A stretch of 64,000 nt of DNA from Suillus spraguei (GCA_016800925.1 JABCPU010000135.1:1-64000), one strand, 5' to 3'; counted from the stretch's first letter, positions 22,601 to 34,646 are shown. Program-made: numbers and translations. Notes: generated by a model not told the origin, from the sequence alone.

Positions 22601-23774
22601 TCTTTTCCTTCTCGTCCGTAGCGAATTCCTGAGCTTTGTTACTGTATTTCGGAGGAGGGAGTGGAATTGGAAGTAGGGAGAGGTTGTTCAAGGTGAGAAG
22701 TTCCATCACGTGTCAAGGGTGTATCCATGGATACTTCTTCTATGATCCTCATGCTAATCCGTCGGTATCATATTCCACAAGAAATTCTCCTTCTCCTAGT
22801 TCATAAGAGGAAATTTCGCGCACTTCTGGGCATGCCAGACGTCATGCATGGTGTCGAATTGGTCATCATCCTCGTTGGGATCAACGAGGGCACGGGTTCT
22901 TCTTTATCAGGGATTTCTTCAATGAAGCTGAAAGAGTTTTCGGGGGAACGAAGAACTTGGATAATTTCGGTACGTTGGTGTTTCGCCCTGGGAGTTCTTC
23001 TTCCGTTTTCTCTTTCCTGTTTCTGTTCTTCTATTGGCCGTTGCTCAATAGGTTCTTGTCCGACCCGATGCTCGGGTTCAGATTCATTCTTGCGCTTCTC
23101 TGCGCGGGGAATCGGTGATACTGCTCGCGGCAGTTGTACACGTGGAGTGGGTTCTGCAGTACGTGGCATTCGTACTTCTGGTTCTGGGTCTTCAGGAACA
23201 TCATAGGAGAAGCGATGAATGGTTTCGGAAGACGGGAATGTTGCCATCTGGTATGGTGATTGAAAAGTCGGGCAACCCGTTCTTCTTCGTCTTCATCCAT
23301 ATCGATTTCGATTTCGTCAGATTTCTCTGTCCGTGAAAGGACAAGTGTTTCAGCAGCCCAATCTATAATTGGGTTCATTGCTCGTAACCATGGATTCCAA
23401 GGAGGATTTGATCTCTCCTTCCTAGTTTGGTGATATTGAATTTTCCATACATGGTTCGATCGTCAATTTTGACCACTAGGAGGCAGTAATGCGTGATTGG
23501 TCCTCCTTTTATGAGAGTTCCATCTGCCGTTGTAACTCGAAATGGTTCTTTGAGTTTTCGTCGTGTGATTTGATGGAGTTTCACAAACTCTTCTGAGATG
23601 AATGTTCCTGCTGCTCCTGAATCGATAACAGCGGTGGTGTCGACGGATTTCAAGCGAGTACGCGAGTGGAGGGTGATAGGGACACGAAGTTCTTTTCTTT
23701 CACCTACAGCGCGTACAAGTCTTAGTAATACATTGGGAGAAACATACGTCGAGTCTTTGTTTCTCCAAGTCAAA
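19693..23774 (-). pseudogene. Gyp1a pol: protease, RT, RNase H, integrase, chromodomain (multiple frameshifts)
   Basis: Protease is near 23620 (TAVIDSGAAGTFISEEF), RT has YMDDILIFS near 21990, RNase H follows near 21560-21250 and integrase near 21050-20200 ([34 protein letters not shown]). The chromodomain region ends at the TGA at 19693-19695. The longest intact stretch, 20803-19742, holds the integrase core and its C-terminal part. Elsewhere the frame changes roughly every 300-700 bp. The pol frame is -1 to gag across a T run (GAT TTT TGA in gag frame) near 23773. Confidence 0.9.
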
Positions 23775-24603
23775 AATCCTCAACAATCCGTCTCACGGTT
23801 TCTTCATCTTCTTCTTCTCCTTTGACTTCGGTTTGTCGGAGTGGGGTCTTCTTCTTTCTGTCAGGACAATTATGGATGCGGTGTCCTGTCTTTCTGCATC
23901 CGAAGCATTGCCCTTTCTTCATGCATTCGGATCTCTCCATTCGGAGATTCGATCTACGACCATTGCGTTGGAATCACGGTTCGGAATATACCGTGCATTC
24001 CCGTAGTTCTTCTTCTTCTGTTGTGGAACATGACGTGTCCTCATGGCATTAAGCCGATGATGGGCGTTGTCAATAGCAACGCATTGCAACACAACATCTC
24101 TGAATATCTCGGAGACATCTCCCGTATTGAAAAGCTTTGTGAGGATACCCCATTAAGACCATCTTGGAAGAACTGGATCTTCGTCGCGTTATCGGTGATA
24201 TGAGCCTTGGCTGCAAGTGCCTCAAAGTCGGCGACATAGGTGTGAAGATCTCCAGTTCCTTGTTTGAGATCTCTAAGGCGTGTAAGCGCGGTCATTCTGG
24301 TATCCACTGGTTCGAATGCTTCTTTGAAGCTCTTCATAAAATCCACCATCGTCCCATAACCAACTTTTTGTCCCGAAGTGTCGGTAGATTGGGCGTGTTC
24401 AAGGAATTGTTCCTTCCAAGACTTGGCATTCTTCTCGGTCATGAAGGATGTTATGTAGATGATCTTCTGCTTGTCGGTGGTGTAAAGCTTTTCATTGATG
24501 TCAAAGTGCAATTGCACGACTGGATAAACTCGCGAGAGTTATCACGATCTCCATCAAAACCAATCGGTTGACCGATCTTGTATTCGAATTCTTTGGTCGA
24601 CAT
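23770..24603 (-). pseudogene. Gyp1a gag with CCHC knuckle, frameshifted
   Basis: Starts at the ATG at 24603 (MSTKEFEYKIGQP). A missing C near 24511 breaks the frame (AATTGC where Gyp1b has AACTTGC) and another loss near 24155 breaks it again; between them is a capsid-like stretch (EQFLEHAQSTDTSGQKVGYG ... LRDLKQGTGDLHTYVADFEALA). A zinc knuckle lies near 23900. The stop is at 23770-23772, directly at the T run. Confidence 0.85.
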
Positions 24604-24710
24604 GGTTGATGATTCTTCTGATGAGTTATACTTTCTCGGTGCCTACACGCGCTGTCTTGCTGTCCGTCAGGGCTTTCTTCTGTCAGAGGGCTTCTCTTGA
24701 CAATCTGCTC

Positions 24711-24726
24711 AGCGTACGCGTACGCT
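24711..24726. other. 16-bp perfect palindrome in the Gyp1a leader
   Basis: AGCGTACGCGTACGCT in the untranslated leader between PBS and gag, also in Gyp1b (27036-27051). Gyp1c and Gyp1d lack the roughly 65-bp leader segment carrying it. A role in RNA dimerisation is only a guess. Confidence 0.6.
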
Positions 24727-24789
24727 AGTCTGCTGATCTAAGCGATCAGGGTTCAGGGTCGAAGACTGGATAGTCGACGATCAAAATGG

Positions 24790-24800
24790 ACTTTAATCTT
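24790..24800 (-). promoter_or_regulatory. Gyp1a primer-binding site, self-priming type
   Basis: ACTTTAATCTT (plus strand), one base from the 5' LTR. Its complement AAGATTAAAGT is in the LTR at 25063-25073, about 33 nt downstream of a TATTTAAG box on the minus strand. Confidence 0.7.
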
Positions 24801-24801
24801 T

Positions 24802-25274
24802 TGTTACGAACTGGGGTGGCGTCACCAGCGACAGTGAAAAGACACAGGCGGTCTGCTGGGAGTTCTTACAATGTCCAGAAGAGGACAAGGTGAAAGTACA
24901 AGGAACGCGTTCCGAGTACGATCAAGGGTTCAGCCTCAAGGACAAGTCCAAGAGGTATCCGCGAGAATAGAGACTAAGGCTAAGGAGTGCTTAGACTTAG
25001 AGACGATTCAAGACGACTTAGGTTGGAGACCTAAGCGAAGGAGATTCCAGGTAAAACCCAGTAAGATTAAAGTAGGGAATCTACTACAAGTACACTGTGC
25101 TTAAATAGGCCAATATGTGCGCACAGACCAAGGATACGTGAGAATGTAAGTGCGTATCCAAATAAGGAAGGCAACTATAGTACAGATGCGTTGAGCATAT
25201 GAGTCAGAGTCATGTTACGTAATATACAAGGTAAATGAAGTAGAAAATGAATAGGGGCACGTACGATTGTAACA
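24802..25274 (-). repeat. Gyp1a 5' LTR
   Basis: 473 bp, TGTTACGAACTGG to GATTGTAACA on the plus strand, nearly identical to 17667-18140. Confidence 0.95.
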
Positions 25275-25861
25275 ACTGATGGAACTCAATGCAGTTGGAC
25301 CAAACTATATAGAGTTACAAGCCACTCAATGGCACAAGCCACCGCGAACAGACTTCCAACTGTACAAATCATCCCTTAATTATGTAATTTCTTTCAGTTT
25401 ATCGCGAGGAATATCACAGAGAATGAGTTTCTCGCTGTCTTCTTAGATAAATGATCTATAGATAAAGACCTATAAAACCAAATATCTCCACGTCAAATAT
25501 CTCCACGGTCAGTGATTCAGACAATACCAATGACTGATAACGTGGTTGTATGTGGGTGGCTGTTTATGTTCCCAGGCTACGGTCAGCAAATGAGTCAATT
25601 CTGTGAGATCAGCAAACTCTTGGACAATGACAAGATTCTCAACAACTAAACTTGAAAGAAAACCAGAAGTCGAACAAACTAAGAACAGAAGTAACTGGCT
25701 GAATTACTCTCTCCAATGGAATGCAGTGTTTTGCAACAATTGTGCTACTGGAATTTGTGGGAAGTTACAACAATCACCTTCTCAGACAAGCAGGTAGGAT
25801 CCCTGGTCAGACTGATCACTACTTCAGAGATCTTTAGCTTACTATTGAACCTGCTGCCAAG
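25275..25861. other. Host intergenic sequence, nothing recognised
   Basis: Between Gyp1a and Gyp3. Contains only short open frames with no family resemblance. Confidence 0.5.
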
Positions 25862-26316
25862 TGTCACGAATTCCAATACAAATCATTATTCTTTCTCAAT
25901 TTCCCTAGCGTTAAACAGCGCTAAGACAACACAACGCATCGAAATCCCTATAATGTTCTATACCGACTTCCTGATGAAGATGAAGAGATCTTGTATGATG
26001 CTATCAGATAAGATAAGATAAGATAGTGTCACGTGATCTTAGAACTTCTAGAATATGATGTCATAACAATGTCACAACTATCACATCGTACGATTCTCAT
26101 TTCTATTTTATGATTGGCTAGTAGTTTCAAACTCAGTTTATATCTCAGTTTCAATATGTGTATATAGTTAGCTAGTTTCGCTGTAGTAGTTCTTTAGTTC
26201 AAACTCTTGTATCTACAATTGTAGCAATCCAAGACTCCTTGCTCCTCTTTTTCTCTGTGACAATCTAGTTTGAGTCCTAGTCTTGCCTAGCGTTAATTCA
26301 TTTGTGGGTTGTGACA
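25862..26316 (+). repeat. Gyp3 5' LTR (deletion-rich)
   Basis: 455 bp, TGTCACGAATTCC to GGGTTGTGACA. It is 23 bp shorter than the 3' LTR, and nearly all differences are missing single bases rather than substitutions. Confidence 0.93.
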
Positions 26317-26330
26317 TTAGGTTGAACTTT
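26317..26330 (+). promoter_or_regulatory. Gyp3 primer-binding site, probable self-priming type
   Basis: TTAGGTTGAACT directly follows the 5' LTR. The 3' LTR has AGTTCAAACCT at 40012-40022, about 35 nt after TATATAG. The pairing is complete over 11 nt only if one T was lost here, which fits the many single-base losses in this stretch. Confidence 0.5.
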
Positions 26331-26489
26331 AGGAGACTCCAACTCACATACCGCTGCATACTTTTCTTCTGGATTCCTCTTCAACGATAGTATCGTTGTA
26401 GACGATCTCAGAAGTCTCTTATCATTTTCTGTATGCGTCTGTAAAGGCACTCACATTGCAGGCCAGTACAAATGTTTTGTCTTGCCCGA

Positions 26490-26961
26490 TGTTACAATCG
26501 TACGTGCCCCTATTCATTTTCTTACTTCATTTACCTTGTATATTACGTAACATGATTCTGACTCATATGCTCAACGCATCTGTACTATAGTTGCCTTCCT
26601 TCTTTGGATACGCACTTACATTCTCACGACTCTCTGGTCTGTGCGCACATATTGGCCTATTTAAGCACAGTGTACTTGTAGTAGATTCCTACTTTAATCT
26701 TACTGGGTTTTACCTGGAATCTCCTTCGCTTAGGTCTCCAACCTAAGTCGTCTTGAATCGTCTCTAAGTCTAAGCACTCCTTAGCCTTAGTCTCTATTCT
26801 CGCGGATACCTCTTAGACTTGTCTTTGAGGCTGAACCCTTGATCGTACTCGGAACGCGTTCCTTGTACTTTCACCTTGTTCTCTTTTGAACATTGTAAGA
26901 ACTCCCAGCAGACCGCTGTGTCTTTTCACTGTCGCTGGTGACGCCACCCCAGTTCGTAACA
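26490..26961 (+). repeat. Gyp1b 5' LTR
   Basis: 472 bp, TGTTACAATCG to AGTTCGTAACA. TATTTAAG at 26658-26665, predicted start ACTTTAATCTT at 26691-26701, matching the PBS complement at 26963-26973. Confidence 0.95.
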
Positions 26962-26962
26962 A

Positions 26963-26973
26963 AAGATTAAAGT
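26963..26973 (+). promoter_or_regulatory. Gyp1b primer-binding site, self-priming type
   Basis: AAGATTAAAGT one base after the LTR, the exact complement of the predicted transcript start at 26691-26701. Confidence 0.7.
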
Positions 26974-27159
26974 CATTTTGATCGTCGACTATCCAGTCTT
27001 CGACCCTGAACCCTGATCGCTTAGATCAGCAGACTAGCGTACGCGTACGCTGAGCAGATTGTCAAGAGGAAGCCCCTGACAGAAGAAAGCCCTAACGGAC
27101 AGCAAGACAGCGCGTGTAGGCACCGAGAAAGTATAACTCACCAGAAGAATCATCAACCA

Positions 27160-27968
27160 TGTCGTCGACCAAAGAATTCGAATACAAGATCGGTCAACCG
27201 ATGGTTTTGATGGAGATCGTGATAACTCTCGCGAGTTTATCCAGTCGTGCAACTTGCACTTTGACATCAATGAAAAGCTTTACACCACCGACAAGCAGAA
27301 GATCATCTACATAACATCTTTATGACCGAAAAGAATGCCAAGTCTTGGAAGGAACAATTCCTTGAACACGCCCAATCTACCGACACTTCGGACAAAAAGT
27401 TGGTTATGGGACGATGGTAGATTTTATGAAGAGCTTCAAAGAAGCATTCGAACCAGTGGATACCAAAGGAACCGCGCTCACAGACTTAGGGATCTCAAAC
27501 AAGGAACTGGAGATCTCCACACCTATGTCGCCGACTTTGAGGCACTTGCAGCCAAGGCTCAAATCACCGACAACGCACGAAGATCCAGTTCTTCCAAGAC
27601 GGCCTTAATTGGGGTATCCTTACAAGCTTTTCAATACGGGAGATGTCTCCGAGATATTCAGAGATGTTGTGCTGCAATGCGTTGCTATTGACAATGCCCA
27701 TCATCGGCTTAATGCCATGAGGACACGTCATGCTCCACACAGAAGAAGAAGAACTATGGGAATGCACGGTATATTCCGAACCGTGATTCCAACGCAATGG
27801 TCGTAGATCGAATCTCCGACATGGAGAGATCCGAATGCATGAAGAAAGGGCAATGCTTCGGATGCAGAAAGACAGGACACCGCATCCATAATTGTCCTGA
27901 CAGAAAGAAGAAGACCCCGCTCCGACAAACCGAAGTCAAAGGGAAGAAGAAGATGAAGAAACCGTGAG
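27160..27968 (+). pseudogene. Gyp1b gag, frameshifted
   Basis: Starts at the ATG at 27160 (MSSTKEFEYKIGQ). The frame breaks within 15 codons and repeatedly after. Recognisable capsid pieces and the knuckle (near 27840-27895, CFGCRKTGHRIHNC) match Gyp1c gag. Confidence 0.82.
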
Positions 27969-30900
27969 ACGGATTGTCAGGATTTTTGATGTGGAGAAAC
28001 AAAGACTCGACGTATGTTTCTCCCAATGTAATACTAAGACTTGTACGCGCTGTAGGTGAAAGAAAAGAACTTCGTGTCCCATCACCCTCCACTCGCGTAC
28101 TCGTTTGAAATCCGTCGACACCACCGCTGTTATCGATTCAGGAGCAGCAGGAACATTCATCTCAGAAGAGTTTGTGAAACTCCATCAAATCACACGACGA
28201 AAACTCAAAGAACCATTTCGAGTTACAACGGCAGATGGAACTCTCATAAAAGGAGGACCAATCACGCATTACTGCCTCCTAGTGGTCAAGATTGACGATC
28301 GAACCATGTATGGAAAATTCAATATCACCAAACTAGGAAGGAGAGATCAAATCCTCCTTGGAATTCCATGGTTACGAGCAATGAACCCAATTATAGATTG
28401 GGCTGCTGAAACACTTGTCCTTTCACGGACAGAGAAATCGATGAAATCGAAATCGATTTGGATGAAGACGAAAGAAGAACGGGTTGCCCCGACTTTTCAA
28501 CCACCATACCAGATGGCAACATTCCCGTCTTCCGAAACCATTCATCGCTTCTCCTATTGATGTTCCTGAAGAACCAGAACCAGAAGTACGAATCCACGTA
28601 CTACAGAACCCACTCCACGTGTACAACTGCCACGAGCAGTATCACCGATCCCTCGCGCAGAAAAGCGCAAGAATGAATCCGAACCCGAGCATCGGTCGGA
28701 CAAGAACCTATTGAGCAACGGCCAATAGAAGAACAGAAGCAAGGAAAAGAAAACCAGAAGAAGAACTCCCAGGACGAAGCACCAACGTACCGAAATTATC
28801 CAAGTTCTTGTTCCCCCGAAAACCTTTCAGCTTCATTGAAGAAATCCCGATAAAGAAGAACCCGTGCCCTCGTTGATCCCAACTGAGGATGATGACCAAT
28901 TCGATACCATGAACGATGTCTGGCATGCGCCAGAAGTACGCGAAATTTCCTCTTATGAACTAGGAGATGGAGAATTTCTTGTGGAATACGATACCGATGG
29001 ATTAGCATGAGGATCATAGAAGAAGTATCCATGGATACACCCTTGACACTGATGGAACTTCTCAACTCGAACAATCCTCCAACTACTCCACAATTCCTCT
29101 CCTCCTCCGAAATACAGTAACAAAGCTCAGGAATTCGCCACGGATGAGAAGGAAAAGAAAAAGAAATCCTTCGAAGAATTGGTCCCAGATTATTTGCACG
29201 ACTTCGCAGACGTCTTTGCTAAAGACGGACTGAACAAACTACCCCCGAACGCCCTGGTATCGATCATCGGATCGACACCAAACCCGGTTTTATCCCTCGT
29301 ACGTCTAAGGTTTACCCGCTATCGGAAAAGAACGCGCTGCTGTCAAAACGTTTATCGATGAAAACGTTGCGAAAGGTTTATCTCAGAATCGAAGTCACCT
29401 CAAGCAGTGGCTTCTTCTTTGTGGGAAAGAAGAGTGGAGAACTGCGTCCCTGTCAAGATTATCGCTACATCAATGATTGGACAGTCAAGAACGCATACCG
29501 CTCCACTCCCTATTTCCCTTGTCGCACGTCTTCATAACGCACAGTTCTTTACGAAAATGGATATCCGGTCCGGTTATAACAACATTCGCATCCATCCTGA
29601 CGATAGGTGGAAAGCTGCTTTTACCACGGAATTTGGCCTCTTTGAACCGAACGTCATGTTCTTTGGCCTCTGCAATTCCCCAGCAACTTTTCAAGCATAC
29701 ATGAATCGCACCTTTCAACAAGAAATCAATGAAGGATGGATGGTTATCTATATGGACGATATCCTGATTTTCTCTACGACAATGGCAGAACACCGTGAAC
29801 GGACTAGACGAGTTTTGATGAAAATACGAAAAGAACACCTGTTCTTGAAACCGGAGAAATGCACCTTTGATGCAGAAGAAGTGGAATACCTCGGAATGAT
29901 AATTCGCCCCGGACAAGTTGCTATGGATACCGCCAAGACCAAGGGAATCTCCGAATGGCCAATCCCGAAATCTGTAAAAGATGTTCGGTCATTCCTCGGC
30001 TTTTGCAACTTCTACGCACGTTCATTTCCCACTATTCTGACATCGCCGACCCCTTATCGATTTAACAAAGAAAGATAAGGCCTTTGAATGGTCAACCGAA
30101 TGTATGGACACCTTCGAAGAACTGAAACGACGCTTCACATCCCAACCGGTACTCGTAACCCTGATCCTTCCCGACAATTTGCTATTGCTACCGATGCTTC
30201 GCTCGTAGCAACTGGTGGAGTTCTCTTACAGACTGATGAAAATGGTGTTTATCACCCATGTGCATACCTTCACAGTCTTTGAACCCCGCAGAACGCAATT
30301 ACCAGATCTTTGATCGGGAACTCCTTGCCGTGATCCGGGCATTGAACGAATGGCGTCATTATCTCGAAGGAAACCCCACCCCGTCCTGGTATTCACCGAC
30401 CACAAGAACTTCTGTACTTTAGAAGTGCACAGAAGCTTACCCGTCGCCAAGCACGTTGGCAATTGATTTTGTCTATTTACGACATCGAACTGCATCACGT
30501 TGCAGGTACTAAATTAGCAGTACCTGATGCACTATCCCGCCGGCCTGATTATGACTCTGGCAAAGACGATAACGAGGACCAGACCCTCCTCCCTGACGCT
30601 CTATTCGTTCGTCTTATTGACACCGACTTGAAGGATGTGCTGTCATCCTCTGACCCTCTCGACGACCCTGTCTTCAAGACGGCGTCCGATGCCCTTGATG
30701 GCGTGTGCCTCCCCTATGAAATCGGCACTCTCTGATTGGAAGATTGAGGAGAACGTCCTCTATTTTAAGAATCGCGCTTATATTCCACCGGCGCATCGCT
30801 CCGATATCCTGAAAAGGTATCATGATCATCCTACCGCGGGACACCCCGGTAGATTCAAAACTGAAGAACTCGTCAAACGGAAGCTTGGTGGCCTGCAATG

Positions 30901-32052
30901 GGCTCTTATATTCGGAAATACGTTGAGGGTTGCGCCCTTTGTCAGCAAATGAAAGCGGATACTCATCCTGTTCGACCCCGCTCACGCCTATTCCTTCTTC
31001 GGCTGTTCGCCCGTTCTCCCAGTCTCCGTTGATCTTATCACTGACCTCCCCGTCTCTGGAGGCTTTGACAGTATCATGGTCGTGGTAGACCATGGCCTTA
31101 GAAGGGGGTAATTATTATCCCTTGTTTGAAAACCATCACTTCAGAAGGTGTGGCCAAGCTATTTTTAAAACATGTTTACCGACGATTTGGACTCCATGAC
31201 AAAGTTATCTCGGATCGAGGACCGCAATTCCTATCTCGCTTCTCAAAGGAACTTGCCCGACTTCTCGACTACGTCATCGCTCCATCACGGCTTACCACCC
31301 GCAGACTGATGGTCAAACGGAAAGGCTAATCAAGAACTTGAAACATACCTTCGCATTTATTGCCGTAACAACCCTGAAGATTGGGTAGAACACCTACCAA
31401 TCGCCGAATTCGTCCATAACCACGAAAACATGATGCAAGGAATGCATCACCCTTCTATTAATGATGGGATACGAACCACGCGCTATTCCCCATCTTATCC
31501 CGATTCATCCGTCCCCGCAGCAGAAGATCGAGTACGATCTCTGCAGAAGATAAGAGAAGAAGCAATCGCCTGTCATAACATTGCAATGCAGACAATGGCC
31601 GAACGATCCCGAGGAGATAAGTACACCCCATGGAAGATCGGAGATAAGGTTTGGCTATCTGCCGCTAATCTTAGACTCAAACTCCCATCAAGGAAACTCG
31701 CCCCGAAACGATACGGACCTTTCCCGATCATCGATGTCTTATCTCCCATCACGTTCACACTCAAACTCCCTCCGCAGTGGAAATTCACCCACGTTCCACG
31801 CTTCTGTCTTATCATCCTATAGCGAAACAGACGTACACGGCCGAACTTCCCTGAACCACCACCTGACATCATCGAAGAAGAAGAAGAATATGAAATAGAA
31901 GCAATCCTTTCTCACAAAGGAACCGGCACTCGCCGACGTTATCTTGTTCCTGGAAAGGATATTCATCGGGAGATAACGAATGGCTCCCAGAAAAGAACTT
32001 GAAGAACTCCGCTCGAATCCTGAATGCTTATAAGAAGCAACATGCCCTCTGA
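27969..32052 (+). pseudogene. Gyp1b pol, many frameshifts
   Basis: Protease is at 28105-28560 (TAVIDSGAAGTF, ILLGIPWLRAMNPIIDW). RT is best preserved at 29407-30078 with YMDDILIFS near 29750. RNase H ([28 protein letters not shown]) and integrase ([11 protein letters not shown] near 30840, SDRGPQF near 31210) follow, then the chromodomain region near 31880-32030, with the stop at 32050-32052. Almost every break is a missing base relative to Gyp1c. Confidence 0.88.
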
Positions 32053-32106
32053 TTACCTTCAGTCAAATCAACTCGCGTTAAGCACCTGATTAACTACCAT
32101 CTCGAA

Positions 32107-33539
32107 ATGTCTTTCCCCACTGCTTACATCACACCCGTCATCGCTGCCACCAAGACTCCGACTCTGAAGCTGAACAATATGGAACTCTCACCGCGAAATC
32201 GACAACACCTCTTACATCGAAGCCGCCATCCTCTGTGAGGGACATGCCCTCGAAATCGACAGAATCCTCACCGAAAGAGGTGCCTTCCCCGCCTACTCCT
32301 CGTTAACATCATCCGCACTGCAGCCCTCATCGAAGCCACGCTAAAGAAACTACAGAATCACACTCCGTCACCGTTTCATTCATCTTCAAAAACGCATTCG
32401 TGCTTACGCTATGCTGTTGCTTCCCGATTCCTTTAAGAATGATGTTGAAGAAGCTATTCACATCATTGCCGAACGTCGAGCAGGCGTTGCTCGACCTCCC
32501 TCTCCGCAAAGAGATACGCCACTTCCTATCCCAGCACCCACTCTTCGCGCATCTATTCTAGTCTTGATGCCTTTACTGGCCTATACACTGCTGTGCAAGA
32601 AATTGGACAACTCACCAACACGGTTGTCGAACCATCCAGCAATCAGTCGCTGAAACCAGAGCGGCAAGAACCTAGTAGAAGAAGCCATCACTGATTACAA
32701 CAAACGCAAGCTGATCTTGCATCTCCCCGAACCCATCCCCATCGAACACCAACTCACCACCTCCCGCAACGACTTCACTTGATTGCCCTGATTGGCTGTA
32801 GAACCTGCACAAAGAACAGTGTGAGGCCGCTAACTACTAGGTATTCCCCACTGAGCTGTAACCTCGGTCCCCGACTTCGCGACCTTCATATACACCCCCA
32901 ATGTCTATTCCATCATCATTCGGTCCAATGGACCCTGTCTCGCCGTCTTAGTAAAAGATTTCGGCATAACCTCCTCTTCCTCTGACGAACTCCTTGCGGC
33001 TGCTGAACGAGCAGTTACCCCGGACCTCCCCATTCGGCATACACGTTATCCCCGCTCAGCAAGCGCAACTTAAGCGAGCCAATACTCTTGCCTTAAAACG
33101 TATGAGGAAGAATAAGGGAAAGAAGCGCCAGATCCACTAGCCCTACACCTATCATTTCCCGTCCCCTTACGCAAAGCTCATTCCAACCCTGACGAGAATA
33201 TGAAGTGCCGCGTCTGTGGATTGCTAGGACATCGTCAAAAGAATTGTGCGGAATATCAGTGCAAGGTTTGCAGATATTGGTCGCCACCCATTATCCTTTA
33301 CTGTCCTCACCGAGTTGGCCTCCTCCCTTCGAGTTAACTGGAAGGATGAAGGATTCTATGACGCACTTCGTACTTGGGAGAAACAGCTTGACGATGAACG
33401 TATTCAGGCAGAAAAGAAGAAGGACTCTAAACGCGCGCTGGTCTTGAAGAAGCCAAGTATATGATGAGCGGATCGTTTGCCTGATGAAGACTACGAGTTC
33501 AGCGATGACCCATTTACTATGCGAATCAAAGTGAGTAAA
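32107..33539 (+). pseudogene. Gyp1b ORF3, frameshifted
   Basis: Begins MSFPTAYITP 54 bp after pol. The helical segment (ERRAGVARPPSPQRD) and the tandem knuckles (CRVCGLLGHRQKNC near 33210, a second one just after) are present, ending in the charged helix near 33420-33535. Several single-base losses break it. Confidence 0.78.
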
Positions 33540-33570
33540 GTCGGTGACTTTACGTGTAAAAAGGGGGTAA

Positions 33571-34043
33571 TGTTACAATCGTACGTGCCCCTATTCATTT
33601 TCTTACTTCATTTACTGTGTATATTATGTAACATGATTCTGACTCATATGCTCAACGCATCTGTACTATAGTTGCCTTCCTTCTTTGGATATGCACTTAC
33701 ATTCTCACGACTCTCTGGTCTGTGCGCACATATTGGCCTATTTAAGCACAGTGTACTTGTAGTAGATTCGCTACTTTAATCTTACTGGGTTTTACCTGGA
33801 ATCTCCTTCGCTTAGGTCTCCAACCTAAGTCGTCTTGAATGTCTCTAAGTCTAAGCACTCCTTAGCCTTAGTCTCTATTCTCGCGGATACCTCTTAGACT
33901 TGTCTTTGAGGCTGAACCCTTGATCGTACTCGGAACGCGTTCCTTGTACTTTCACCTTGTTCTCTTTGAAACATTGTAAGAACTCCCAGCAGACCGCCTG
34001 TGTCTTTTCACTGTCGCTGGTGACGCCACCCCAGTTCATAACA
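33571..34043 (+). repeat. Gyp1b 3' LTR
   Basis: 473 bp, TGTTACAATCG to AGTTCATAACA, about 98% like 26490-26961. Confidence 0.95.
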
Positions 34044-34048
34044 CCCGA

Positions 34049-34646
34049 CCCTAAAAAGTCGCGATCTTTCTTCTCTCCTTTGCTCATTTGAGCGCATTTT
34101 CTACCAATAGTCTTTTGTAGTTAGTAGACCTCTACCAGGCCCAGCCTTACATTGCTGCTGCTAGTAGACGGTGGACGAGCAACATTAGGTGTTCGATCCG
34201 TGACCTCAGTGCTGGCCCAAGACCCTGCCTGCTGAGCTCTACGATAGTTTCCTTTTTACGATAGTTTTCTCTTCATACGATAGAAGGTGTAGTCTTCTTC
34301 GAAGTATTTAGTGGAATTGCCTCGTTGTTCAAGATAGACTGGTCGCTTGTAAGCTTCGGCTGGAAGAGCACCGTGTCCCTCGAGTTTTTCCCACTTGGAA
34401 GATCACAAAAACCTTTACTATAGTTTTCTTAGTTAGTAAATAGGGAAGCGCCTAGTTGGGTTGATTAAAGAACCCTTTAGGACCTGAGTATGTGGTAGAT
34501 CCGATCAGATATCGGGGACCACTCAGTGTTCCATTTACATACTTCTTTTCCCATCTCCTTTTCACCATCTTTCCTATTCGGGTTGACCGTTATGACTAGT
34601 CAACCACAGACATCAGTAAATCGGGTTCCAGAATACAACTGGTACT
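34049..34646 (+). other. Gyp3 untranslated leader
   Basis: Continues the Gyp3 leader from 26489 up to the gag ATG. No open frame of note. Confidence 0.7.

Larger units (their letters stand above)
17667..25274 (-). mobile_element. Gyp1a: full-length Ty3/gypsy chromodomain element
   Basis: 7.6 kb with LTRs at 17667-18140 (3') and 24802-25274 (5') and a perfect target duplication ACTGA (17662-17666, 25275-25279). In sense order: PBS, gag, protease, RT, RNase H, integrase, chromodomain, ORF3, polypurine tract (AAAAAGGGGGTAA in sense). The LTRs differ at only about ten positions, so it is young, yet about ten frameshifts, largely 1-nt losses, break its frames. Either it decayed fast or the assembly has residual deletion errors here. 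Confidence 0.95.
26490..34043 (+). mobile_element. Gyp1b: full-length Gyp1 element inside Gyp3
   Basis: LTRs at 26490-26961 and 33571-34043, perfect duplication CCCGA (26485-26489, 34044-34048), inserted in the Gyp3 leader upstream of gag. All Gyp1 domains are present in order but the frames are cut about every 100-400 bp by missing bases. The polypurine tract AAAAAGGGGGTAA precedes the 3' LTR. Confidence 0.95.

Noticed and set aside
17667..25274. Counting the Gyp1a frameshifts as evidence of great age
   Set aside because: Its LTRs are nearly identical and the target duplication is perfect; missing bases are better explained by sequence errors or very recent damage.
34150..34215. B-box-like TGTTCGATCCG in the Gyp3 leader, as if from a tRNA
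   Set aside because: No cloverleaf or A box could be found around it, and it lies in an element leader.
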